64,000 nucleotides of DNA from Clostridium acidisoli DSM 12555 (GTDB lineage: Bacteria; Bacillota; Clostridia; Clostridiales; Clostridiaceae): contig NZ_FWXH01000002.1 of NCBI RefSeq assembly GCF_900176305.1, forward strand, positions 310,001-374,000, given 5' to 3'. Shown here piece after piece: positions 42,766 to 51,313 of this stretch. Positions within the stretch are counted from its first letter, which is position 1; each line of letters starts with the position of its first letter. Both the position numbers and the translations under genes were made by a program. The notes below the pieces were generated by a model that was not told the origin of the DNA, did no database searches, and saw only the letters and a program-made list of their open reading frames with translations.

Positions 42766-43190
42766 TCATTTGCACCTTCCCCATCCTCATCTGTAATTGA
42801 TACATACAACAAATTTTCCTTTTTATATACCTCCATATCTTTAATATTAGTAGCTATAACGTTTGCCGCCTTAAATTCATTTCCAAAGGCATCATAATAA
42901 TCAACCATTATTTTTCCACTGCTCTTAACTAAATGTATTTTTTTTATCTGATTATCACTGCTTATTACATCTATTTCATTATTTTGAGCATTTACCGAAA
43001 TCATATTATCGTTTACAAAATTTTTAATTATAATAATGCCCTCATCTACATAGGCTTCATCTCTGGTTTTAACAATATTATCTTTATATCCTTTAAAAGA
43101 TTTTATTAAAACAGTACACTCAAACGATAATATAATTGCCGAAATTCCTATAACTATTACAAGTTCAATTAGTGTAAATCCCTTTTTCAT
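42738..43190 (-). CDS. Minor pilin-like protein
   Basis: The N-terminus MKKGFTLIELVIVIGISAII is a canonical type IV prepilin signal: short basic leader, cleavage after Gly, Phe at +1 and Glu at +5. The 150-residue protein continues with a helical spine and a small beta domain. It is one of four minor pilin-like genes in a row, probably forming the tip or priming complex. Cleavage needs a prepilin peptidase not encoded in this window. Confidence 0.8.
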   Translation of the reverse strand: MKKGFTLIELVIVIGISAIILSFECTVLIKSFKGYKDNIVKTRDEAYVDEGIIIIKNFVNDNMISVNAQNNEIDVISSDNQIKKIHLVKSSGKIMVDYYDAFGNEFKAANVIATNIKDMEVYKKENLLYVSITDEDGEGANECLGVKKLY

Positions 43191-43642
43191 TTATAATTCC
43201 CCTTAAAAAATTCAGTATTAATTTCTTCGTTTTTTCCTTGTATTTTTGCGTATAAAATAACATTGATTTTTTCTAAATATATGTTGTCTTTATCTAATCC
43301 CTTAAGTTCCACATATGGCATTTTTGTTGGCTCATGACCTTCAAACAAATTAATAATATTATTTTGTTTGAAAGAAATATCATTAATTTCTTCACTAGGA
43401 ATGTACACATTTCCATCCGCAATTAATTTATTAATATCATCGTTAGATATGTTATCTAAAATTTCTGTCTTTATATCTTTAGCGTAAACATTATATTTTT
43501 CTAATTCATTATTGTACAATTCAAGCTTTATGGTACACAGCTTTATAGTCATTGCTAAAAGAAATATTATTGTAAACACAGTAAAACTACAGACTACTTC
43601 TATAATCGTAAATCCATTGTTTTTATTGTTTAATTTCAACAT
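43187..43642 (-). CDS. Minor pilin-like protein (PilV/PilW type)
   Basis: It has a prepilin motif NNGFTIIEVVCSFTVFTII with Glu at +5. The frame could start at 43660, but GGGGA six bases before the ATG at 43640-43642 gives the leader MLKLNNKNNG and 151 residues. It overlaps the upstream pilin gene by 20 bases and the downstream one by four, so the set is tightly coupled. Probably a minor pilin. Confidence 0.75.
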   Translation of the reverse strand: MLKLNNKNNGFTIIEVVCSFTVFTIIFLLAMTIKLCTIKLELYNNELEKYNVYAKDIKTEILDNISNDDINKLIADGNVYIPSEEINDISFKQNNIINLFEGHEPTKMPYVELKGLDKDNIYLEKINVILYAKIQGKNEEINTEFFKGNYK

Positions 43643-44105
43643 AAGCTGTCCCCACACCAATGCTTATAGTATGAATCTTTTGAGTTCTGTCCTTATATAA
43701 CAAGCTACATGGTGTTGAAATTGTTCCATCTTCTTCAATATAAACTAAATTTGATGAAGTATTTGCTGTATTTTTTAATATGGTAAACCCATCTGGTATG
43801 TTTAGTCTGTCCTTTAATTCTGTATTTTGATAGAAACCACCTTTGTTATCTTCCTCATTAAACATTAGCTCTCCTTCCTTTTCACTGACTATGCATGTAT
43901 GTCTACCTTCATTGATTAAATACAATATTTCATTGTCAAAATACTTCGAATCAATTTCATTTTTAAAATCTCTATAGCCTTTAATTTGAGCAAAGGTTAT
44001 AGACGTAATTATTAATATCACTGACATTACTACTACAGTTTCTATTAGTGTAAATCCTTTTACCTTATCAATTACAAATCCACATTTTTTTGTAATTTCT
44101 TGCAC
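43623..44105 (-). CDS. Minor pilin-like protein, start codon uncertain
   Basis: A prepilin motif KVKGFTLIETVVVMSVILII is followed by a FimT/GspH-like 120-residue body. The frame opens at GTG 44103-44105, only three bases after the previous stop and without its own ribosome binding site. GAGGGTG covers that GTG and lies six bases before an in-frame ATT (44094-44096), which would give (M)TKKCGFVIDKVKG as leader. So GTG and AUU are both possible. The protein probably belongs to the pilus priming complex. Confidence 0.75.
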   Translation of the reverse strand: MQEITKKCGFVIDKVKGFTLIETVVVMSVILIITSITFAQIKGYRDFKNEIDSKYFDNEILYLINEGRHTCIVSEKEGELMFNEEDNKGGFYQNTELKDRLNIPDGFTILKNTANTSSNLVYIEEDGTISTPCSLLYKDRTQKIHTISIGVGTAYVEIKQ

Positions 44106-44108
44106 CCT

Positions 44109-44483
44109 CTATTCTTTAACAAGTTTATATGAACTACTATCTCCATAAATTATAATTTTGTACCTCAGTCCATCAGTAGTAAAATCAGCAGAGATATCAC
44201 TGCCGTCTTCACTAGGATCTTCTATAGTAACCTTAAGACCGTCCATGCCTATATCTTCTTTTACTGCATTGTCTACATCATCTTTATTAAATGCTTCATC
44301 ATTTAGATAACATCTCATTGACGAAGTAAAAATCATCCTTCCAACTTGCTCTATTTTAGCTTCCTTTGCTTTATTAACATATAAAACATATTTAGGTATT
44401 AATATTCCTCCTAAAATGGCTATAATTGATATAACCACTATAAGCTCTATAAGAGTAAACCCTTTTAATTTTATTTTTTTCAT
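44109..44483 (-). CDS. Major type IV pilin / PulG-like pseudopilin
   Basis: MKKIKLKGFTLIELIVVISIIAILGGILIP is split here into a short leader and the canonical hydrophobic spine with Glu5 and the helix-kinking Pro22. The 124-residue size and position directly after pilC suit the main pilin or a major pseudopilin. The C-terminal domain ends LRYKIIIYGDSSSYKLVKE and has no disulphide pair. Confidence 0.85.
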   Translation of the reverse strand: MKKIKLKGFTLIELIVVISIIAILGGILIPKYVLYVNKAKEAKIEQVGRMIFTSSMRCYLNDEAFNKDDVDNAVKEDIGMDGLKVTIEDPSEDGSDISADFTTDGLRYKIIIYGDSSSYKLVKE

Positions 44484-44491
44484 ATATTCTC

Positions 44492-45703
44492 CTAAATAGA
44501 CTGCATCATTTTCATCATTGGAACCATAATTGAGATGATGATACTTCCAACTATTATTCCTAAAACAACTATAAGCAGTGGTTCAATGAAGCTAACAGCT
44601 TTTTCTAAAGTGTCCTCAACTTCTTTATCATACATATCAGCCGATAAATTCATCATCTCCTCTAAATTTCCGCCTTGTTCACCTAAAAATATCATTGATA
44701 TTATGAATTCAGGAAAAATATGTATCTTGTTTAATGTATCTGCCATGCTATTACCTTTTTCCACTTGAAGAAGTACATCTTGAATTTTGTTTTTGATATA
44801 CATGTTATCTAAAACCTTATCAATCATCTCAATAGACTTTATTAGATTTATTCCACTTTGCTGTAAAATTCCAAGACACCTAGAAAATCTAGCCCCTATT
44901 ATTTTTTTATAGATCATTCCTACAACTGGCATTGACAGTTTTGCCTTATCAATTTTAAGTTTTATTTTTTCAATCTTTCTAACCTTTAATATAAAATACG
45001 TCATAATAAACAAACTAAGTAAGACAAGAGGCCAATTGGTGACAATAAATTTACTAAAATTCATTGTTATTCTTGAATAAATAGGCATATCTTGACCTAA
45101 GTTTTTAAAAGTTTCCATAAACATTGGTACTATAGAAACTTCAATATAAAAAAATGCAATTATAGTGGTCATGAAAATTATTGCTGGATAAATCATTGAA
45201 GATGTTATCTTTTTTCTAATATTGTGTTCTTTTATATAATAAAGTGATAAATTTTTTAATATAACGTCTAAATTACCGCTTTGCTCCCCAATATCAATCA
45301 TCTCAAGAAAAAATACAGGATATAAATCATGATATTTAGATATACTATCGTAAAAGCTATTTCCATTTTCTATATCTTCTTTTACTTTAATCATGTTGTT
45401 TTTTAAAGTTTTACTATATATTTCATTATTAAACACTTCTAATGCATCTGAAATGTTAAATCCAGCTGATAGCATTGAATATAGTTGCCTTGAAAAAACA
45501 GATATGTCCTTAAGACTTATTTTATTAAAAATATTAGTTTTTTTAATTTTAGTAATTAGCTTTGTCTTGACAACGTAATACTCTTTTTTCCTTAGCTCAG
45601 AATATAGACTATCTAAACTTTCAAAATATTCAACCCTATTAATATATCTGCCTTCATTATTTACAGCTTTATATTTATAAAGTTTCACTAAAATCATCCT
45701 CAC
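44492..45703 (-). CDS. pilC: PilC/GspF-type pilus platform protein
   Basis: Polytopic inner-membrane platform on which the ATPase acts. The 403-residue protein has two homologous cytoplasmic GspF domains (each with an FSRQLYSMLSAGFNISDAL- or FSRCLGILQQSGINLIKSI-type opening and a later GEQSGNLD/GEQGGNLE signature). Three hydrophobic spans lie at about residues 170, 220 and 375. Overlaps pilB by 29 bases. Confidence 0.92.
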   Translation of the reverse strand: MRMILVKLYKYKAVNNEGRYINRVEYFESLDSLYSELRKKEYYVVKTKLITKIKKTNIFNKISLKDISVFSRQLYSMLSAGFNISDALEVFNNEIYSKTLKNNMIKVKEDIENGNSFYDSISKYHDLYPVFFLEMIDIGEQSGNLDVILKNLSLYYIKEHNIRKKITSSMIYPAIIFMTTIIAFFYIEVSIVPMFMETFKNLGQDMPIYSRITMNFSKFIVTNWPLVLLSLFIMTYFILKVRKIEKIKLKIDKAKLSMPVVGMIYKKIIGARFSRCLGILQQSGINLIKSIEMIDKVLDNMYIKNKIQDVLLQVEKGNSMADTLNKIHIFPEFIISMIFLGEQGGNLEEMMNLSADMYDKEVEDTLEKAVSFIEPLLIVVLGIIVGSIIISIMVPMMKMMQSI

Positions 45704-47222
45704 TATTTATAACCTTTATATATTCTTCAACTGTAGTAATACCGTTTTTTATTAAATTTATAGCGTTTTCCTCCAATGTACTCATACCAGATTGACAATT
45801 ATGTTTTCTTAGTTCATCTACACTTCCATTTTTATATATTATTTTTCTACTAACCTCATCTATTTTCATAATTTCAAAAACAGCAATCCTTCCAATGTAA
45901 CCTGAGTTATTGCATTTATTACAGCCTATGCCTTTGTATAAGTGTTCTCCGTCTTTAAGTCCACATAATCTTTTTTCAAAACTATTAGGTTCATAAAGTT
46001 TTTTGCAGTATGGACAAATCTTCCTTACTAGTCTTTGGGCTATAACAGCAACTACTGCATCACATAATAAATACGGTTTAACTCCCATATCTATTAATCT
46101 AACTACAACACTAGGAGCATCATTTGTGTGCAAGGTACTGATGACTAGATGTCCGGTTAATGCCGCTCTCACCGCAACCTTTGCCGTCTCTTCATCTCTT
46201 ATTTCACCAATAAGTATAACATCTGGATCTTGCCGCAGTAGACTTCTAAGACCAGCCGCAAAGGTAAGTCCTGCCTTCTTGTTTACATTTATTTGATTTA
46301 TGTTTTCAATGGTAAATTCCACAGGGTCCTCGATAGTTACAATATTTTTTTCTTTACTATTAAGTTCCTTAATTATTGAATAAGACGTGGTAGACTTACC
46401 ACTTCCAGTAGGTCCTGTAAGCAAAATTATGCCATTGGGTTTTCTTATTATTTTTCTAATTGCATCTGCATTGCTGTACGTTAATTCATCAAGAGTTATT
46501 CCTTTCTTTGATTTATATAGAATTCTTATAACAAACTTTTCACCATTTATAGTTGGGATCGAAGAGACTCTAAAATCATAATTTATATTGTTTTTAATAA
46601 ATTCAAATTTTCCATCTTGAGGTAACATTTTTAGGGTTATATTAATTTGGGCCATTATTTTTATTCTTATGACTATGCTTTTATAAGATGATTTTGGTAA
46701 TTTCATAATTTCATGTAACACGCCATCAATTCTAAACCTTACATTTATAAACTTGTCGAAGGGTTCTATATGTATATCACTTGCTTTTTCTGATATTGCT
46801 TGACTTATAATTGAATTTACTAATCTAACTGATGGAGAGTCATTTAACTTTTCTACATTAAAACTTTTTATATTTAAGCTTTTAGAGTTTCTTTTTATTT
46901 CCTCAATGGCCATGTTTCCATCATTCATTTCGTAATATAATTTAATGTATTCTAATATCTGTTCTTTTACTGCTTTTACAGGTATAATCTTCTTATCAGT
47001 TATAAACTTTAAATCATTAAGGGCTGCTTGATTCTTTGGATTTTCCATAGCAATAAATAATTCACCCTTATTTTCTTTATATGGCAAAGCAATATACTTA
47101 AAAGCTATATCCTTATTAATTTTTCTGATTAACTCCATGGATATATTATAATTATCTAAGTCCACAAAATTTTGATTTATATTGGAGTTTTTTAATCTTT
47201 CATCTAAATTATCATTTTCCAT
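45675..47222 (-). CDS. pilB: PilB/GspE-type assembly ATPase
   Basis: Hexameric ATPase driving pilin extraction. The 515-residue protein has an N-terminal T2SSE domain and a RecA-like core with Walker A GPTGSGKSTTSYS, an Asp box (TIEDPVEF), Walker B DPDVILIGEIRDEETA and a His box (ALTGHLVISTLHTND). A zinc tetracysteine module is present (CPYC...CNKC). It heads the operon; AGGAGG precedes its ATG. No PilT-type retraction ATPase follows, so assembly-only function or a retraction gene elsewhere is implied. Confidence 0.95.
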   Translation of the reverse strand: MENDNLDERLKNSNINQNFVDLDNYNISMELIRKINKDIAFKYIALPYKENKGELFIAMENPKNQAALNDLKFITDKKIIPVKAVKEQILEYIKLYYEMNDGNMAIEEIKRNSKSLNIKSFNVEKLNDSPSVRLVNSIISQAISEKASDIHIEPFDKFINVRFRIDGVLHEIMKLPKSSYKSIVIRIKIMAQINITLKMLPQDGKFEFIKNNINYDFRVSSIPTINGEKFVIRILYKSKKGITLDELTYSNADAIRKIIRKPNGIILLTGPTGSGKSTTSYSIIKELNSKEKNIVTIEDPVEFTIENINQINVNKKAGLTFAAGLRSLLRQDPDVILIGEIRDEETAKVAVRAALTGHLVISTLHTNDAPSVVVRLIDMGVKPYLLCDAVVAVIAQRLVRKICPYCKKLYEPNSFEKRLCGLKDGEHLYKGIGCNKCNNSGYIGRIAVFEIMKIDEVSRKIIYKNGSVDELRKHNCQSGMSTLEENAINLIKNGITTVEEYIKVINSEDDFSETL

Positions 47223-47358
47223 AATAATCCCCTCCTACCAATATTTTATTTATTATTATTTACCACATTTACTTTTTTATACAATTTGTATTAAATCTTA
47301 AATAAATTTTTCACTGATTGTATTAGCTTTATAATATAAAGAGATTGAGAAATAAGGT

Positions 47359-47398
47359 TAAAGAATTTTATCGTAGCTAAAGCTAGATAAAAAGATTA
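47359..47398. repeat. Dispersed 40-bp repeat, inverted copy of 33021-33060
   Basis: The reverse complement of this segment matches 33021-33060 at 39 of 40 positions. It includes the TAGCT/AGCTA mini-hairpin. It lies in the noncoding gap between the pilB start and the lipoprotein terminator. Confidence 0.8.
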
Positions 47399-47421
47399 TT
47401 TAAATGTTTTTTATGAAAAAT

Positions 47422-47461
47422 AAAAAATCCAATGAACACTTTAAAGTATCCATTGGATTTA
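47422..47461 (-). terminator. Terminator of the dapF-lipoprotein operon
   Basis: AAATCCAATG/CATTGGATTT arms (47426-47435, 47451-47460) follow the lipoprotein stop and run into TTTTATTTTT on the minus strand. Confidence 0.75.
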
Positions 47462-48544
47462 TTATTTTTCATTGCTTATAATATGATAACTATTATTGGA
47501 TTCATTTGTAATTAAATTTATTGATTTATCCGAATTATTATACATATATATTTTATTTTTATTTACATCTAAAGTATCATTACCACAAAAATATACGTAT
47601 CCTAAATTATTAACAGCAATTCCTCCATTTTTATCTACTACACTTGGAAAATCATAAGTAAGTTTATCTATCTTCTTAGTATTAATATTAAAACTATATA
47701 AAGCTGGAGAACTGCTACCATCATCTCCTATAAAATATAAAATATTATTCTTATTATCCAAAGTATAATTGTATATATTTTCGACTGTAGTCACAATTGG
47801 AATTTTACTATCTTTTTTACTATCATAATAATACATATTATATCTTTCAGAATCATTTTCTATATATAACATATCTCCACTTATAAATCTAGAAAAAAAT
47901 GTGCAATATCCATTAAATTTATCGAAAACAGCTTTATTCTCTGAGTTTTCAACTTCGGAACTATATATTTTTCCATAACTACGTTTTGAAATATCAATTC
48001 CATAATAAAAAAGCGTATCTTTATCATCCCATTGATATAAATTTCCTGAAACAAATATTTTTTTATCAAAATTAATTTGTTTTCTTGTTTTTATATTATA
48101 AACTTGTAGTCCCTTTGCAGAAGTAATATCATCTGAACTAAAACTTCTAAATGCAATATATTCACCACTATTAGATAGTCTTAAGTCTTCATATGAAAAA
48201 TCTTTATTTAAAACATATGTCTTATCTTTATCTGTTATTTCTATATAATTTTTTATTAAATTATCTCCATTTTTAATCTTTTTTGTATATACAGTTGTTT
48301 TTTTATTTATATTATAATTTATATTTTGCGTCTTAACTAAATTTCCACTATCTAAAAGTTGTTTTTCCTTAAGCTTATAAATTTTTTCGGAATTTGTTTC
48401 CTGTGAAAGTGTCATAACATCAGAAAATTCTATGTTGTTTTTACTTGAATTCCCATCGTCCTTTGTTTTTTTGTTACATGCTGCCAATTGAGAAATCACT
48501 AAAATAGTTAACAAAAAAACTATTATTTTTTTTAGATGGTTCAT
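47462..48544 (-). CDS. Lipoprotein with beta-propeller-like repeats
   Basis: A signal peptide ending in lipobox LAAC (about residues 20-23) marks it as a membrane-anchored lipoprotein. The body (to residue 360) has repeated Y/W-rich blades such as YIAFRSFSSDD, LYQWDDKDTLFYYG, MYYYDSKKDSK, LYFIGDDG and YVYFCGND, spaced ~45 residues, suggesting a TolB- or DUF5050-like beta-propeller. Its start overlaps the dapF stop by four bases, so the two are co-translated, although no functional link is obvious. Function unknown. Confidence 0.7.
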   Translation of the reverse strand: MNHLKKIIVFLLTILVISQLAACNKKTKDDGNSSKNNIEFSDVMTLSQETNSEKIYKLKEKQLLDSGNLVKTQNINYNINKKTTVYTKKIKNGDNLIKNYIEITDKDKTYVLNKDFSYEDLRLSNSGEYIAFRSFSSDDITSAKGLQVYNIKTRKQINFDKKIFVSGNLYQWDDKDTLFYYGIDISKRSYGKIYSSEVENSENKAVFDKFNGYCTFFSRFISGDMLYIENDSERYNMYYYDSKKDSKIPIVTTVENIYNYTLDNKNNILYFIGDDGSSSPALYSFNINTKKIDKLTYDFPSVVDKNGGIAVNNLGYVYFCGNDTLDVNKNKIYMYNNSDKSINLITNESNNSYHIISNEK

Positions 48545-49368
48545 ATTAAATCAGTTTCTCCTCTAAATGTTATCATTGAATCCCCTATCATATAAACCCC
48601 ATCTTCCTCTATTTCTACGTAAACAATTCCACCAGGTACTGAAACCTGAACTTTTTTACCTGTAAGCCCTAATTTATTTGCTGCAACTGCAGACGCACAA
48701 CATCCAGTTCCACATGAAAGAGTAGCTCCAGCTCCCCTTTCCCATGTTTTCACTTTTACATGACTTTCATCAACAACTTCACAAAAATTTACATTAGTAC
48801 CTTCTGGAAAGATTTCATTATATTTTTCTATATACTTGCCTTCATTTACATCAAATTTTTCAAGTTTACCCATTACAACTGTGTGTGGAACACCCATAAG
48901 CATTGAATTTATTTTATACTCTTTATTGTTAACAAATATAGTATGATTTATTATATCTTCTTTTAAAAGTGCAGGTATATTTTTTGTTTCAAAACTTGCA
49001 GTACCCATATAAATTTTTACCTTTTCAGCAATTCCTCCGTTGTCCTCAATTTTTGCTATCTTTATTCCATCACCTGTCATAATACTTATTTCATTTTTTT
49101 TAATTATATTCTCATCATAAGCATATTTTGCAAAACATCTTATTCCATTTCCGCACATGGCTGCATATGATCCATCTGAATTTATTATAATCATTTCTAT
49201 ATCAGCAGAATTAGAATTTCTAATAACTAAAATTCCATCAGCTCCAATACCAAAATGTCTATCACATAAAATTTTAGCAATGCTACTCTCTCTATTTAAA
49301 AATTTCTCATCTCTATCATCTATAATAATAAAATCATTTCCAGTACCATGCATTTTTGTAAAAATCAT
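48541..49368 (-). CDS. dapF: Diaminopimelate epimerase
   Basis: Converts LL- to meso-diaminopimelate for lysine and peptidoglycan. The 275-residue protein has the two catalytic cysteines, in MCGNGIRCFAKYA and LSCGTGCCASA, with the N-terminal MHGTGNDFIIID signature and GVPHTVV. Complete and standard in length. It is divergent from rqcH across about 180 bases. Confidence 0.96.
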   Translation of the reverse strand: MIFTKMHGTGNDFIIIDDRDEKFLNRESSIAKILCDRHFGIGADGILVIRNSNSADIEMIIINSDGSYAAMCGNGIRCFAKYAYDENIIKKNEISIMTGDGIKIAKIEDNGGIAEKVKIYMGTASFETKNIPALLKEDIINHTIFVNNKEYKINSMLMGVPHTVVMGKLEKFDVNEGKYIEKYNEIFPEGTNVNFCEVVDESHVKVKTWERGAGATLSCGTGCCASAVAANKLGLTGKKVQVSVPGGIVYVEIEEDGVYMIGDSMITFRGETDLI

Positions 49369-49555
49369 TTAACAGCAACTCCTCAGCTTTATTTTATTAA
49401 ATAGAAATGATATACTAATAAGGTTAACAGCTATTTAATAAAATACTATTAATATTCAGTTCTATAATTAATAATAATAAATTTTGCTATTAATGTACAC
49501 CACTTTAGACAAAATTAATAAAAATTTACTTTTTTAATACGAAAGGATGATAATA

Positions 49556-51274
49556 ATGGCATTAGACGGCATTTATATATATAGTATTTTAAGTGAACTT
49601 AAAGATAAACTTCTTCCTGGCAGAATAAGTAAGGTTAATCAGCCAGAAAAAGATGAATTAAGCCTTTTAATTAGAGGAAATCATAACAAAAATTATAAAC
49701 TTTTAATTAGTGCAAGTTCAAGCTATCCCAAAATACATATTACTGAAGATAGTAAAACAAATCCTCTTACAGCACCAATGTTTTGTATGGTTTTAAGAAA
49801 ATATCTTATAAACGCTAGATTAATAAATATAAGACAATTTTCAACAGACAGAGTAATAATTTTAGATTTTGAAAATACTGATGAATTTGGCTTTAATAGT
49901 TCTTATTCACTTATAGTAGAAGTCATGGGTAGACACAGCAATATTACTTTAATACGACAAAAAGACAATACTGTTATGGATTGTATAAAACACATTACAC
50001 CTGAAATAAATAGATATAGGTCTCTATATCCAGGTATTCTATACGTATATCCACCTGAAAGTGAAAAGTTAAATCCTTTTGATTTTTCTAAAGATGCTTT
50101 TCTTAATTTTATTCATACAAATCAAATAAATTTTGATGAAAAATTTGCTTTGAATATCTTTACTGGAGTTAGTAAAACACTTTCAAAAGAGATTTATTTT
50201 AGGTTTAACTCTACGTTAAATGAAAGCAACCTACAGGTTTTTTATGAAAATGTAACAAGTTTTTTTAATGACATTAAAGATTGTAAATTTTCTTTTTATT
50301 CCTATGCTAAAAATGGAATAGTTAAGGACTTTTCTTGTATTGCTTTAAAACACTTAGATGGGTATGATGAAATTGAATATGCTTCCTCCTCACAGCTACT
50401 TGAAAGCTTTTATCACGAGAGAGATAAGTTTGAAAGATTAAACAATTATAGTGCTGATCTTCAAAAAATTGTTCATACAAATTTAGAAAGATGTCTTAAA
50501 AAAGAACAAATATTAGATGAAAATTTAAAGGAGTGCAAAAATAAGGATACCATTAAACTTTATGGAGAACTTTTAACTGCTAACATATATTCTATAAAAA
50601 AAGGTCAGAGCGAAATAACTTTACAAAATTACTATAGTGATAATTTAGAAGAGATTGTAATTAAACTTAATCCAAACAAAACTCCATCTGAAAATATTCA
50701 GAAATATTATAAAAAATATAATAAATTAAAGAAAACAGAAGAAATGTCCTTAGTACAATTAAAATCAAACTCTGAGGAAATGGATTATCTGCAATCTGTT
50801 TTAGTAAACATAAAAAACTGCGAAGCTTATAGTGAAATAGAAGAAATTAAAAAAGAACTTATAGACACTGGATATATTAAATTTAATAAAAAGCATAAAA
50901 CAAAAGCACAGAAAATGTCTAAGCCCCTTCATTTTATATCAAGCGATGGCATTGACATATATGTTGGAAAAAATAATTTTCAAAATGATTATCTAACTTT
51001 AAAATTTGCTGATAAAAGAGATATATGGATGCATACAAAAAATATTCCTGGTTCCCATGTCATTGTTAAAAATCATGGAGATGTGCCAGATAAAACTTTA
51101 GAAGAAGCTGCTGCACTTGCAGCATATTACAGTAAAGCTAAAAAATCTGTTACAGCATCAGTTGATTATACAGAAGTTAAAAATGTAAAAAAACCTTCTG
51201 GTGCAAAACCTGGAATGGTTATTTATCTAACCAATAAGACAATAAATATAATTCCTAAAAAACTAGAAGAATAA
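49556..51274 (+). CDS. rqcH: RqcH/NEMF-type ribosome quality control factor (NFACT)
   Basis: RqcH binds stalled 50S subunits and recruits tRNA-Ala to add degradation tails. Earlier names were fibronectin-binding protein FbpA/YloA. It shows an NFACT-N start MALDGIYIYSILSEL, HhH and coiled-coil middle, and an NFACT-R domain (ADKRDIWMHTKNIPGSHVIVK, then SVDYTEVKNVKKPSGAKPGMV). An ATG at 49547 is in frame, but AAAGG nine bases before the ATG at 49556 suits the family start; 572 residues. Confidence 0.92.
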   Translation: MALDGIYIYSILSELKDKLLPGRISKVNQPEKDELSLLIRGNHNKNYKLLISASSSYPKIHITEDSKTNPLTAPMFCMVLRKYLINARLINIRQFSTDRVIILDFENTDEFGFNSSYSLIVEVMGRHSNITLIRQKDNTVMDCIKHITPEINRYRSLYPGILYVYPPESEKLNPFDFSKDAFLNFIHTNQINFDEKFALNIFTGVSKTLSKEIYFRFNSTLNESNLQVFYENVTSFFNDIKDCKFSFYSYAKNGIVKDFSCIALKHLDGYDEIEYASSSQLLESFYHERDKFERLNNYSADLQKIVHTNLERCLKKEQILDENLKECKNKDTIKLYGELLTANIYSIKKGQSEITLQNYYSDNLEEIVIKLNPNKTPSENIQKYYKKYNKLKKTEEMSLVQLKSNSEEMDYLQSVLVNIKNCEAYSEIEEIKKELIDTGYIKFNKKHKTKAQKMSKPLHFISSDGIDIYVGKNNFQNDYLTLKFADKRDIWMHTKNIPGSHVIVKNHGDVPDKTLEEAAALAAYYSKAKKSVTASVDYTEVKNVKKPSGAKPGMVIYLTNKTINIIPKKLEE

Positions 51275-51313
51275 TAAAGGTGGCTTGAAATCAAGCCACC
51301 TTTATTATTCTTC
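51266..51313. terminator. Shared bidirectional terminator, 23-bp perfect palindrome
   Basis: 51266-51288 and 51291-51313 are perfect reverse complements around AA. The structure contains the stop codons of both rqcH and uraA and their last codons, and has T-rich ends for both directions. Confidence 0.85.
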
